A stretch of 20,854 nucleotides of DNA from JBFKPQ01 sp041628225 (GCA_041628225.1 JBFKPQ010000028.1:1-20854); one strand, 5' to 3'; numbered from the stretch's first letter, positions 1 through 7,596 are shown. A program made the numbers and translations. Notes: generated by a model from the sequence alone, not told the origin.

Positions 1-984
1 GAGCGTCCCCTGATCGAGCGCACGCTCGAGTTCTTCGGCCTGCGCCGCGTAGGCGTGATCGATGGCGTCGCGCATCGCGGCGACTTCGTCCCTTTCGAAC
101 TCCACGAGCGTCACCAGCCGCTCGGCTCGTGAGATAACGTCGGCGACGGCGCCGCGCACCGCTCCGACCACGGTGCTCGAGCTCGAACCCATCGACCGCA
201 AACGATCGACCACCTCGGCCACGGCATCGGCTACCAGCCCGTCGAACCGTGGGTCGATCGGCTGTTCGGGGATCACGACGAGTTCGTCGTCATCTTCGAA
301 CACGCGGCCCGCTTGCAGGCGGCGCCGGTAGTCCGAAGCAACCGCGTCGGCAACGTCGACCGGCGCCCGGTTGAGCACGAAGACGACCGGGAGACCGCGC
401 TCGCGCGCCCGGCGCAAGAACTCCCAGGGGACGGCATCGGCGTAGCGTTGGGCCGAGGTGACGAACACACAGACGTCCGCGACCGCCAGGAGCTCGTCGG
501 CGATCGCCCGGTGCCGTTCCTCGACGGAATCGATGTCCGGCGCGTCGATGACGGTGAGGTGGTCGACGAGTGGGTCGTCGGAGGCGACGACCTCGATCCT
601 CCGTTCGGCGCCCTCATCACTCGTGTAACCGGTCAGAAAGGCCTGGCGGTACCGATCGGCGTGGCGCGTGTGCGCCCACACGATCGGGTGGCGAGTGGTC
701 GGGCGCACCGCTCCGGGGGTACTGATACGAGCCTGGGCGAGAGAGTTCACGAGCGTCGACTTGCCGGCTCCGGTGGAGCCGATGAGGACCGCCACGAGCG
801 GCGCCTCCAAGTCGGCCAGACGCGGCAGCGCATACTCGTCGATCGACCAGACGATGTCGCGGACATGCTGCGCCGCCGTTGCGCGGCGGCTCGGGTCGAG
901 CTGCAAGGACACGACGCGGGCGGCTTCGGCCAACCGGTGCAGTTCCTTCCGCAGATCCGTCGTCGCAGCGAGCTCAGCGCACAT
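1..984 (-). CDS. Dynamin-like GTPase, C-terminus beyond the window
   Basis: Reading the minus strand from ATG at 984 gives 328 open residues that run off the window start. A P-loop GSTGAGKS lies at residues 69-76, followed by a switch-I-like PTTRHP (about 95-100), a G3-like stretch VIDAPD (145-150) and a degenerate G4, VLNRAPVD (203-210), in place of NKxD. The P-loop with a following PTTR segment is typical of bacterial Dynamin_N proteins, which act on membranes. After the G domain the chain turns helical and charged (from about 250), as in dynamin stalks. The first in-frame start is ATG 984. A good AAGGAGG-like run (about 1021-1028, minus strand) lies too far upstream to serve it. The gene is divergent from the nuclease-like gene at 1043 across 58 bp. 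Family assignment is good; substrate and partner are unknown. Confidence 0.85.
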   Translation of the reverse strand, partial: MCAELAATTDLRKELHRLAEAARVVSLQLDPSRRATAAQHVRDIVWSIDEYALPRLADLEAPLVAVLIGSTGAGKSTLVNSLAQARISTPGAVRPTTRHPIVWAHTRHADRYRQAFLTGYTSDEGAERRIEVVASDDPLVDHLTVIDAPDIDSVEERHRAIADELLAVADVCVFVTSAQRYADAVPWEFLRRARERGLPVVFVLNRAPVDVADAVASDYRRRLQAGRVFEDDDELVVIPEQPIDPRFDGLVADAVAEVVDRLRSMGSSSSTVVGAVRGAVADVISRAERLVTLVEFERDEVAAMRDAIDHAYAAQAEELERALDQGTL

Positions 985-1029
985 GACCGGGATTTTCCCA
1001 CAATGCGCGAATCCGTCACACCTCCTTCC

Positions 1030-1035
1030 TACATT
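1030..1035 (+). promoter_or_regulatory. Leaderless -10 box TACATT
   Basis: TACATT ends exactly 7 nt before ATG 1043, and no Shine-Dalgarno precedes that start. This matches the actinobacterial pattern in which transcription starts at the first base of the start codon. No convincing -35 box is visible. Confidence 0.55.
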
Positions 1036-1042
1036 GAGAACC

Positions 1043-2329
1043 ATGAGCGCGCGAGACAACGCCCACCCCGAACCTGCCGACGGCCCGATCGTCTCGGTCG
1101 ACGACGAGTCGGTTCGTATCGATGGACTCGTGGTCCGCGACCCCTCCGTGCGCGACTTGGTGGTCGATCTGGCGCCGACCGAACGGGCCGATGCCGTGGC
1201 GCGGGCTCTCGCCGTGGGAGCCCGGGGCCTGCTCACGATGGGGATCGGCGCCGACCTCCAGCAGATCGATGAGCGGGTCCGGGCGGCGGTCGCTGGGGCC
1301 GCCGACGAAGCCGAGCATCGCTTGGAGGCCGTGCTCCAGCAGGCACAACACGCCATGGCCGACCAGCTCGACCCCAATCGGCGCAACTCGCTCATCGCCA
1401 GTTCGCTTCGCGACTTCGGCGAATGGCGTGACGGGTTCTTGAGTGCCATCGATCCCGCCGACGGTGCGTCGCCCACCCATCGTCTGCTTCAGGACCTGAC
1501 GGCGCTCCTCGGTCCGGGCGGTGTGATGGAGAACCGATTGACCCAACTCCTCGATCCGTCGTTGGACGACTCGGCGTTGGGACAGCTCGAACGATCCATC
1601 TCCCGCCAGCTGACCGAACTGCGCGACATCGTGATGCGTGAAGACGGGGCCCGACGGGAAGCGGTTCGCGGCACGGCAAAGGGCGTCGAGTTCGAAGACG
1701 ATCTCGAAGACACGCTGCGCGGCCTCTTGACCCACGCGCCGGGAACCTGGGTCGAACGAACCTCCGACGAGTCGGGTTCGGGTGGAAAGGTCGGCGACTT
1801 CGTCATCATCACCGAGTCCGGGCGCCGCATCGTGATCGAGGCGAAGAACACGTCGACGGCCATCCGGCTCGGCGGGACCTCGGGTATCCTCGCCGAGCTC
1901 GAACGGGCTGCCGCCAACCGCAACGCCGACTTCGCCATCTGCGTCTCGCGAGAAGCGGTCTTTCCCGCCGAGAACGGCGCGTTCGGCGTCTACGGGAATC
2001 GGGTCTGCGTCGTGGACGACGGCAGTGGCGTGATGGTGCACGCCGCGCTGACCTGGGCCCGCACCGCACTGGCTCTGACCGAGGCTCGCAGCTCCGGCGC
2101 CGACGTGCGCGTCGTAGAGGAGCGGCTCCAGGGTCTGCGGAGCCTGGCCCAGCAGATCTCCAACGCTCAGCGGTCGTTGACCAGCGTCACGAACTCCGTG
2201 GCGACGCTCAAGTCGACGCTCGACACGATGCGCAGCGACCTACTCGCTCATGTGGATGACATCAGCCGTGAGATCCACCGGACGTCCGACCGACGTGCAG
2301 AGCTGCGAGCCGTGACCGAAGCGGGCTGA
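1043..2329 (+). CDS. Coiled-coil protein with PD-(D/E)XK nuclease-like core
   Basis: The product is 428 aa. I chose ATG 1043 because a TACATT box sits 7 nt upstream and coding character starts there, although the frame stays open further upstream. The N-terminal 230 residues are charged, helical and rich in Ala, Asp, Arg and Glu, with likely coiled coils. A compact alpha/beta core then shows GDFVI with D252, a short hairpin, and IVIEAKN with E266 and K268, that is D-x13-E-x-K, the signature of PD-(D/E)XK nuclease folds. The last 100 residues are again coiled coil. Helical arms around an ExK core recall RmuC and DUF2130 proteins, but I cannot place it in either. No signal peptide or membrane segment is seen. 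It is divergent from a dynamin-like GTPase, so a joint role at membrane or DNA is possible but unproven. Confidence 0.75.
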   Translation: MSARDNAHPEPADGPIVSVDDESVRIDGLVVRDPSVRDLVVDLAPTERADAVARALAVGARGLLTMGIGADLQQIDERVRAAVAGAADEAEHRLEAVLQQAQHAMADQLDPNRRNSLIASSLRDFGEWRDGFLSAIDPADGASPTHRLLQDLTALLGPGGVMENRLTQLLDPSLDDSALGQLERSISRQLTELRDIVMREDGARREAVRGTAKGVEFEDDLEDTLRGLLTHAPGTWVERTSDESGSGGKVGDFVIITESGRRIVIEAKNTSTAIRLGGTSGILAELERAAANRNADFAICVSREAVFPAENGAFGVYGNRVCVVDDGSGVMVHAALTWARTALALTEARSSGADVRVVEERLQGLRSLAQQISNAQRSLTSVTNSVATLKSTLDTMRSDLLAHVDDISREIHRTSDRRAELRAVTEAG

Positions 2330-2334
2330 CCAGG

Positions 2335-2353
2335 CTTAGCGACGTGTTAAACG
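2335..2353 (+). promoter_or_regulatory. Operator A: 11-bp-spaced direct repeat before the acidic exported protein
   Basis: CTTAGCGACGTGTTAAACG contains TTAGCG (2336-2341) and TTAAACG (2347-2353), whose starts are 11 bp apart, one helical turn. This is the geometry of sites for OmpR/PhoB-type regulators. Fifteen of its 19 bases match operator B at 5279-5297 in the same orientation. It ends 63 bp before TTG 2417. Binding by the regulator encoded at 4544-5227 is inferred. Confidence 0.6.
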
Positions 2354-2416
2354 AGCCGTGAGGCGCTCACAACCTCCGATGCGGCACGCTGTGCCCATCA
2401 CCCACGGAGGTACACC

Positions 2417-3244
2417 TTGAAATCCATCGTCATCGCGGTGCTCTCAGGCCTCGTGATCTCGGGCGGCAGCCTGGCGGTCGTCGCGGCTTCGTCCGATACA
2501 TCGTCTGGTGTGTCGGTCACGGCACCCGACGCGTCGACCCCAGACGGCAGCTTGCCCGATACGAGCACCCCCGACGTGTCGACGCCCGACTCGAGCACCC
2601 CCGACGTGTCGACACCGGACACGAGCACGCCAGACGTGTCCACGCCGAGCGTCACGGCCATCGGAGCGACCGAGTATGAGGTGTGGGATGCCGGCGCCGT
2701 CACGGTGGACTTCGATGGCACGACCCTCACCCTGATCGATGTAGCGACGGCACCGGGCTGGAGCCATCGCGTCGAGCACGCGGCTGGGCACGAGGTGGAG
2801 GTCACCTTCACCATGGACAGCCGGATCGTGACGTTCAAGGCCGAGCTCGAACTCGGCGGCGTGGAGGTCGAGATCGAGGAGGAGTCGCTGACTCGGGCCG
2901 AAGGACAGCACGTCCTGTCGGCGGGACCGGCCGGGACCGTGACCATCACCGTCGCCGACGGCGTCATCGTCGCCATCGACGTGGCAGCCTCCAATGGCTG
3001 GACGTACACGTGGGAACTGGAAGGCGACGAAGCCGAGATCACGTTCACCGACGGAACGGCCGTCGTGGAATGGGAAGCCGAGATCGACGGCGGAGACCTC
3101 GCCGTCGAGATCGAGTGGGAACAGGACGATCACGACCACGACGATGACGATGACGATGACGATGACGAAGACGAAGACGAAGACGAGGACGAAGACGAGG
3201 ACGAGGACGACGACGACGAGGACGACGACGAAGACGACGACTGA
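2417..3244 (+). CDS. Exported protein with two repeated beta domains and a poly-Asp/Glu tail
   Basis: The product is 275 aa. TTG 2417 is chosen because GGAGG (2406-2410) lies 6 nt upstream and a signal peptide follows directly (MKSIVIAVLSGLVISG, cleavage probably near residue 24). A Ser/Thr/Pro/Asp linker built on a repeated STPDVSTPD-like unit follows (about 33-75). Two homologous beta-rich domains lie at about 92-157 and 172-235, sharing IDVA, GW, a VEVTFT/AEITFT strand, an F/W-x-AE strand and a VEIE end. The last 40 residues (about 236-275) are almost all Asp and Glu, with two His at their start. The tail probably binds cations such as Ca2+, but this is inference. The gene ends at a strong hairpin and converges on the kinase gene. 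The name of the domain family is unknown to me. Confidence 0.85.
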   Translation: MKSIVIAVLSGLVISGGSLAVVAASSDTSSGVSVTAPDASTPDGSLPDTSTPDVSTPDSSTPDVSTPDTSTPDVSTPSVTAIGATEYEVWDAGAVTVDFDGTTLTLIDVATAPGWSHRVEHAAGHEVEVTFTMDSRIVTFKAELELGGVEVEIEEESLTRAEGQHVLSAGPAGTVTITVADGVIVAIDVAASNGWTYTWELEGDEAEITFTDGTAVVEWEAEIDGGDLAVEIEWEQDDHDHDDDDDDDDDEDEDEDEDEDEDEDDDDEDDDEDDD

Positions 3245-3265
3245 GATCTCTCCGAACTCGATGAA

Positions 3266-3288
3266 GGGCCCCGACGTCGTCGGGGCCC
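3266..3288. terminator. Hairpin between convergent genes
   Basis: GGGCCCCGACG is followed after one base by its exact reverse complement, CGTCGGGGCCC; a 9-bp stem with a 5-nt loop is the likely form. It begins 21 bp after the exported-protein stop, and its last base is part of the kinase stop codon. There is no T-tract, so it may be a bidirectional terminator or an mRNA 3'-end stabiliser. Confidence 0.6.
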
Positions 3289-4547
3289 TAAGCGCGAAAG
3301 CGGACGGTGACACGTACCCCCGGATCGAGCAGGTCGATTCGCACAGCACCACCGTGGGCTTCGGCCGCCCGCCGGACGATGTCGAGACCCAGCCCGGTCG
3401 ATCCGCCCTCCGAACGACCCCTCTCGAGCATGTCTTCGGTGAATCCTTCACCTTCGTCTTCGACGACGAGGGCTCCGTCGGCGGTCACCACCACGCGGCA
3501 CGCAACACCCTCGTCGGTGTGTGAGAACACATTGGCGATGAGTGCGTCGATCACCGCCTCGAGATCGTCCGACACGCCGGGCACGGCAACCGGGATCGGT
3601 GGGACGGTCACCTCCCACGTCCGGCCCTGCTCGTCGGCCAGCACCTCCCAGAACGAGGCCCGTTCTCGGACGATCGACGCGAGGTCCGACTCGGCTCCTG
3701 CTCCTTCGCGGACGGGGCGGCGGGCTTGGGCGATCACGAAATCCACCGTGCGGCGCAAATCGTCCACATCCTCCGCCAGGCGGCGCCGTGCTTCGTCATC
3801 CTCGACGGCATCGATGTCGAGTTGCAGCGCCGTGAGTGGCGTTCGCAGTCGATGGGATAGATCGGCGACCGACTCCCGCTCCTCGCGCAGAACCTCACCG
3901 AACCGATCCGCGAGCTGATTGAACGCCCGGCCAGAATCGGCGACCTCATCGGGTCCGTCGGGGCGCACTCGCACGGCGAGATCACCCCGCGCCCAGGCTC
4001 GTGCCGCATCGGCCAGCGAAACCACCGGATCGACGATCGACCGACCGAGTCGATCGGCCAAAGCGACCGAAAGCCCGATCGCGAAGAACCCCAGTGCCGT
4101 CAGGATCATCCAGGCGAAGGGGACGTTCCGGGTGAGGGCGTCGGACGACACGAAGGCGTACACGGCGGCCGTCCCGAGTTCACCCACGATCGGCACCGCC
4201 ACCGCCTCTCCTCCGTCGACCTCACCGATGACGATGACGCGACGCGAACGGGCCTGCGACACGACGTCCTGATCGGCACGCGGTCCCACGACGTCTCCGT
4301 CGGCGAGCACGACGGACAGGCGTCGCCCTTCGGTCGGAGGCGTGGCACCCAGGACGGCCAGGGCAACGGCGCGGTCGAGGGGCTGGAGCGCGGCCAGCGT
4401 GGAGGCCAGCGCCTGGGCGTCGCGTTGCGCGCTGGAGATCGCCCGATCGCGTGCGAGATCCTGAACCAGGAGGCCAAGCGGCACGACGAAGGCGATGACC
4501 ACGGCCGATGTCACGGCTGCGGCCAACACGACGAGGCGTCGTCTCAT
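3288..4547 (-). CDS. Two-component sensor histidine kinase
   Basis: The product is 419 aa. ATG 4547 overlaps the regulator stop as ATGA, so the pair is translationally coupled; the frame is open further upstream but that is regulator sequence. Order: TM1 (about 5-27), an extracytoplasmic sensor of about 115 residues, TM2 (about 143-165), HAMP (about 166-218), a dimerisation/phosphoacceptor helix DLSHRLRTPLTAL with H232, and a HATPase domain with N339 in the N box, G1 DEGEGF (364-369) and G2 GSTGLGL (382-388). All catalytic motifs are present. It autophosphorylates on H232 and passes the phosphate to the regulator encoded just upstream. The sensor domain has no motif I recognise, so the signal is unknown; the ion-related look of the neighbouring exported protein suggests an ionic or envelope cue. 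Confidence 0.95.
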   Translation of the reverse strand: MRRRLVVLAAAVTSAVVIAFVVPLGLLVQDLARDRAISSAQRDAQALASTLAALQPLDRAVALAVLGATPPTEGRRLSVVLADGDVVGPRADQDVVSQARSRRVIVIGEVDGGEAVAVPIVGELGTAAVYAFVSSDALTRNVPFAWMILTALGFFAIGLSVALADRLGRSIVDPVVSLADAARAWARGDLAVRVRPDGPDEVADSGRAFNQLADRFGEVLREERESVADLSHRLRTPLTALQLDIDAVEDDEARRRLAEDVDDLRRTVDFVIAQARRPVREGAGAESDLASIVRERASFWEVLADEQGRTWEVTVPPIPVAVPGVSDDLEAVIDALIANVFSHTDEGVACRVVVTADGALVVEDEGEGFTEDMLERGRSEGGSTGLGLDIVRRAAEAHGGAVRIDLLDPGVRVTVRFRA

Positions 4548-5227
4548 GCCGGCGGAACCAGCTTCACCCCGACGCCGCGAACGGTATGGAGATACTGGGG
4601 TGAACTGGCAGACTCCCCCATCTTCTTGCGCAGCCACGACAAGTGGACGTCGACGGTCTTGTCGGCGCCACCGTAAGGCTGACGCCACACCTCGGCGAGC
4701 AGTTCGCGCTTCGAAACGACCACCCCCGACCGTTCTGCCAGGTACACGAGCAGGTCGAACTCCTTGCGGGTGAGCTCGAGAGGATCACCCGACAGATGCG
4801 CCGACCGGGCATCGACATCGATGACGAGCTCTCCGACGACGAGGGGGCCGGCACTCTGCTGAGCTGGCGCGCTGCGTCGGAGGACGGCGCGCACCCGTGC
4901 GTCGAGCTGGCCGGCCGAGTAGGGCTTGATCACGTAGTCGTCGGCCCCGCCATCCAACACGCGTACGACTTCGTCCTCGTCGTCACGTGCGGTGGCGACG
5001 ATGACCGGCACCTCCGAGACCGCGCGGATCAGCTTCAGAACCTCCCGCCCGTCGATGTCCGGCAGGCCGAGATCCAAGATGACGACGTCGGGACGCTCCG
5101 AGACCACGTGCTCGATGGCGGCCATGCCGGCTGCGACCGTCTCAACATCATGTCCGAGCGCCGAGAGACTCCGCGTCACGGCCTCGCGCACCCGTTGATC
5201 GTCCTCGACGACGAGCATCTTCACCAC
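4544..5227 (-). CDS. OmpR/PhoB-family response regulator
   Basis: The product is 227 aa from GTG 5227; GTG 5224 and ATG 5218 are also possible and all starts lack a good Shine-Dalgarno. The receiver domain (about 1-115) has the acidic pair D9/D10, phosphoacceptor D52 in ILDLGLPD, T79 and K101 in KPY. The C-terminal winged helix (about 128-225) shows LTRKEFDLLVYLAE, the recognition-helix region KTVDVHLSWLRKKMG and the closing VRGVGVKL hairpin, all typical of Trans_reg_C. It sits first in an operon with the kinase (ATGA overlap). A TAGGGT box (minus strand, 5241-5236) lies 8 nt before GTG 5227. Operator B lies 52 bp upstream of the start, so autoregulation is likely. Fairly sure of family; regulon inferred. 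Confidence 0.95.
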   Translation of the reverse strand: MVKMLVVEDDQRVREAVTRSLSALGHDVETVAAGMAAIEHVVSERPDVVILDLGLPDIDGREVLKLIRAVSEVPVIVATARDDEDEVVRVLDGGADDYVIKPYSAGQLDARVRAVLRRSAPAQQSAGPLVVGELVIDVDARSAHLSGDPLELTRKEFDLLVYLAERSGVVVSKRELLAEVWRQPYGGADKTVDVHLSWLRKKMGESASSPQYLHTVRGVGVKLVPPA

Positions 5228-5278
5228 GAGGCAGAACCCTACCCAGGCCGGCTCACCGCCTGGTCGAAAACAACACCG

Positions 5279-5297
5279 CTTAGCGGTTTGTTAACCG
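5279..5297 (+). promoter_or_regulatory. Operator B: direct repeat in the regulator / anchored-protein divergent region
   Basis: CTTAGCGGTTTGTTAACCG has TTAGCG (5280-5285) and TTAACCG (5291-5297) 11 bp apart. It matches operator A at 15 of 19 positions in the same orientation relative to an exported-protein gene. Its right half could serve as a -35 (TTAACC 5291-5296), since TAATGC (5314-5319) follows after exactly 17 bp, the arrangement of PhoB-activated promoters. It lies between the regulator (start 5227, minus) and the plus gene at 5341, so it could control both. Confidence 0.6.
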
Positions 5298-5340
5298 TCC
5301 GGTGGCTGGGTCCTAATGCCCCAGACGCGATACTGGCGCC

Positions 5341-5892
5341 ATGGAACCGCGCCGCGCCCTGCTCATCGCCGCATGGGTCTTGTCGACCGCATTCATGATG
5401 GCGGTCACCTACCGCGCGGTGAGTCTCGTCGGCGGCTCGGTCACCGATCAGCCGATCGCCGCGTCGTTCACCAACCAGGCGGCCTCGACGAGCTCGTCGA
5501 TGGCGGCGCCCTCGCTGCCACCCGTCACCGACCCCGAGTTCGTCTCGGGTGGGACCACGGGCGCCACCTCGACCGCGCCGACGACCCTGCCGACGACGAC
5601 GTCACCGGGAGCGACCACCGCCACGACGGTTCCGGACGCGCCGACGTCGTCCACGACCGCCACGACGGGTCCCTTCACCTCGCTCTCCCAAGGCGGCTCG
5701 GTCACGCTGTTCTGCCGCGGCGACGACGTCATCTTCAATGCGGCGGTACCGGCTGCCGGGTACGCGGCCGAGATCAAGAGCGTCGGCCCGGATCAGGTCG
5801 AAGTCGGCTTCGAGAGCAACACCACGACGTGGGAGATCGAAGTCGAGTGCGATGACGGGCAGGCCGACGAAGAGATCAAGCGGTCTGACTGA
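5341..5892 (+). CDS. Membrane-anchored Thr-rich protein sharing the domain of the 2417 product
   Basis: The product is 183 aa. ATG 5341 starts an Arg-flanked hydrophobic segment (about 6-26), an anchor or uncleaved signal. Residues 45-115 are a Ser/Thr/Pro/Ala linker of the kind that spans a cell wall. Residues 118-181 form a small beta-rich domain with C125 and C170, which may form a disulfide. That domain aligns without gaps to the first domain of the 2417 product (G-x-VT, A-x-G aromatic, VEV-x-F, E and G-x4-EI), so the two proteins are related. No Shine-Dalgarno is seen. Candidate -10 boxes are TAATGC (5314-5319) and GATACT (5329-5334). Operator B lies 43 bp upstream. The stop overlaps the converging epimerase gene by 17 bp. 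The role is unknown; the context suggests a target or partner of the adjacent two-component system. Confidence 0.8.
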   Translation: MEPRRALLIAAWVLSTAFMMAVTYRAVSLVGGSVTDQPIAASFTNQAASTSSSMAAPSLPPVTDPEFVSGGTTGATSTAPTTLPTTTSPGATTATTVPDAPTSSTTATTGPFTSLSQGGSVTLFCRGDDVIFNAAVPAAGYAAEIKSVGPDQVEVGFESNTTTWEIEVECDDGQADEEIKRSD

Positions 5893-6763
5893 GGACCGCC
5901 CGAAGACCTGACTCGACGTCGGAATGCTCGAACCGGAAGCCGGCTTCTTCGAGGACCTGCGGCTCGACCCGCTGACTCGCCAACAGCAGTTCGCTCGCCA
6001 TCTCGGGTCCCAAGAGCGCCTTCAACGCAAAAGCCGGTGCGGGAATCGCCGACGGCCGATGCATGACGTCTCCGAGGACCTCCACGAATCGTTCGTTGAC
6101 GACGGGATCCGGGCTGGTCAGATTGACCGGCCCACTCACGGGATGATCGAGGAGGTACCGCATCCCGCGCACGACGTCGCGCAGCGTGATCCAGCTCCAC
6201 CACTGGTCACCCGGGCCGATGGGACCCCCCACCCCCAGTTTGAAGGGCAGCAGCATCCTCGGAAACGAACCACCCTCGGTGGACAGCACGAGCCCGGTCC
6301 GCATCCAGACCGTCCGGGCCCCGGCATCGACGGCGGGTCGCGCGGCGGCTTCCCATGCCACACAGACCTCGGCGAGAAAACCTCGGCCCGACGGATGCTC
6401 CTCAGTCAGAACTTCGACGCCGCGATCTCCGTAATACCCGATGGCCGACGAAGACAGCAGCACCGGAACGTCGCGCTGAGCGACGAACTGCGCGATCGTG
6501 TCCGTCCCCTCCACGCGGCTCTGCAGAATGGCGTCCTTCTTGCGGTCGGTCCAGCGGCCACCGATCGATTCGCCGGCCAGGTGCACCACAGCGTCGAGGT
6601 GCCCTAGGTCGGTATCGTCGATCCACCGCCGCTTCGGATCCCACTGCACCACGCCGGCGCCCGGCGACCGGGACACCCCGATGACGTCGTGCCCGACCGA
6701 TCGGAGTTCTTCGGCCAGAGCGGACCCGATGAATCCCGTGATACCCGTGATGAGCACTCGCAT
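5876..6763 (-). CDS. TIGR01777-type NAD-dependent epimerase (YfcH/SulA-like)
   Basis: The product is 295 aa. ATG 6763 is chosen because the protein begins with the Rossmann strand MRVLITGITGFIG (glycine motif at residues 7-13), and because this ATG overlaps the stop of the preceding nuclease gene as TGATG. Other family signs are VVHLAGESIGGRWTDRKK, LSSSAIGYYGD, RTGLVLS and WWSWITLRDVV, the conserved blocks of the YfcH/TIGR01777 branch of extended SDR proteins. The length fits the family, which usually has about 295-305 residues. These enzymes are predicted nucleotide-sugar epimerases, but no bacterial substrate is established. Translational coupling to a Fe-S nuclease gene is unusual. Confident of family; substrate unknown. 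Confidence 0.92.
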   Translation of the reverse strand: MRVLITGITGFIGSALAEELRSVGHDVIGVSRSPGAGVVQWDPKRRWIDDTDLGHLDAVVHLAGESIGGRWTDRKKDAILQSRVEGTDTIAQFVAQRDVPVLLSSSAIGYYGDRGVEVLTEEHPSGRGFLAEVCVAWEAAARPAVDAGARTVWMRTGLVLSTEGGSFPRMLLPFKLGVGGPIGPGDQWWSWITLRDVVRGMRYLLDHPVSGPVNLTSPDPVVNERFVEVLGDVMHRPSAIPAPAFALKALLGPEMASELLLASQRVEPQVLEEAGFRFEHSDVESGLRAVLSQTA

Positions 6764-7542
6764 CAGCGGTCCTTTCTCGTGGTCAACGCCATGACTGCCG
6801 ATCCTTCGTCGCAATCGCTCACGACCGGACAATACTGGCACCAGGGTCCGGCGAGACGCGCATGGTCGGTGGATTGCGACCATGCGGTTCGTATCGCCGT
6901 CACCACCTCCGCAACCCGAGCCGCCATGTCGGCGACCGTTGCGAGAGTCGGCTCGTCGCGATACCGCTCGCCCGTCCGTACCGAGATGGCCTCCACGACG
7001 TCGGGAGGTCGATTCCGGCCCAACGCCCACAAGAGGGCGTAGAAGGACAGCTGCGTTTCGGCTTGCCCGAGTTCCCCGGTCTTCCAATCGACGAGGCGGA
7101 CACGGCCATCATCATCGAATTGAGCGTCGACCCTTCCGACGAGCTGCACGCCGGAAACGGGTTCCACATCCAGATCCACCTCGGCCGACACGAACCCATC
7201 GGCCGACAGCATCTTGAAGCGGTCGTACAGATCACGAACCTCGGCGATGACGGAAGCCAGTGACGACGGCTTCAGCCCGAGTGGTGCCAGCTTGTGGTTC
7301 AGGTTCGAGGACCCGATCGACTCGTAACACACCTGTGTGAAGGATGCCTCCTCGATCGGGCCCGCTTGGAGGTGTCGAGCGAACACGGCATGAGCGAGCC
7401 CACCTCGAAAGGCAACCATGGATTCAGGGCCATAGATACCATCGAGGCGCGCCGCAGCCTGGGCCGGACATTGTCGGTAGGCCACGAAGGTGGACGCCGA
7501 GACCTTGATGGGATCGCCGTCTGGGACGGCTGGGAAGTCCAT
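6763..7542 (-). CDS. RecB/Cas4-like PD-(D/E)XK nuclease with four Fe-S cysteines
   Basis: The product is 259 aa from ATG 7542, which has a TACGAT box 6 nt upstream. All PDDEXK_1 landmarks are visible: C25 in YRQCP, motif-I H51, D139 in GRVDA, D152 and K154 in VDWKTG, the QLSFYALL helix (Q164, Y168), and a C-terminal C235-x2-C238-x5-C244 cluster. One early Cys plus three late Cys is the layout that binds a 4Fe-4S cluster in Cas4 and AddB-type nucleases, so this is probably a DNA exonuclease acting on strand ends. No helicase, Cas gene or CRISPR array lies nearby, so a DNA-repair role is more likely than adaptation. The stop overlaps the epimerase ATG. Confidence 0.85.
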   Translation of the reverse strand: MDFPAVPDGDPIKVSASTFVAYRQCPAQAAARLDGIYGPESMVAFRGGLAHAVFARHLQAGPIEEASFTQVCYESIGSSNLNHKLAPLGLKPSSLASVIAEVRDLYDRFKMLSADGFVSAEVDLDVEPVSGVQLVGRVDAQFDDDGRVRLVDWKTGELGQAETQLSFYALLWALGRNRPPDVVEAISVRTGERYRDEPTLATVADMAARVAEVVTAIRTAWSQSTDHARLAGPWCQYCPVVSDCDEGSAVMALTTRKDR

Positions 7543-7548
7543 CGGGGC

Positions 7549-7554
7549 ATCGTA
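7549..7554 (-). promoter_or_regulatory. Leaderless -10 box TACGAT for the nuclease gene
   Basis: On the minus strand TACGAT ends 6 nt before ATG 7542, and no Shine-Dalgarno is present. This suggests a leaderless mRNA for the nuclease-epimerase pair. Confidence 0.55.
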
Positions 7555-7596
7555 TCGCGGGCCTGGCGCGCATCACTACACTTCGCCATCCGTCCC

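Noticed and set aside
3124..3244. Acidic tail as a frameshift or sequencing artefact
   Set aside because: The frame is kept throughout, ends in a normal stop and is followed at once by a clean hairpin.
6763..7542. Cas4 of a CRISPR system
   Set aside because: No CRISPR repeats, cas1/cas2 or other cas gene is in the window; the nuclease family is broader than Cas4.
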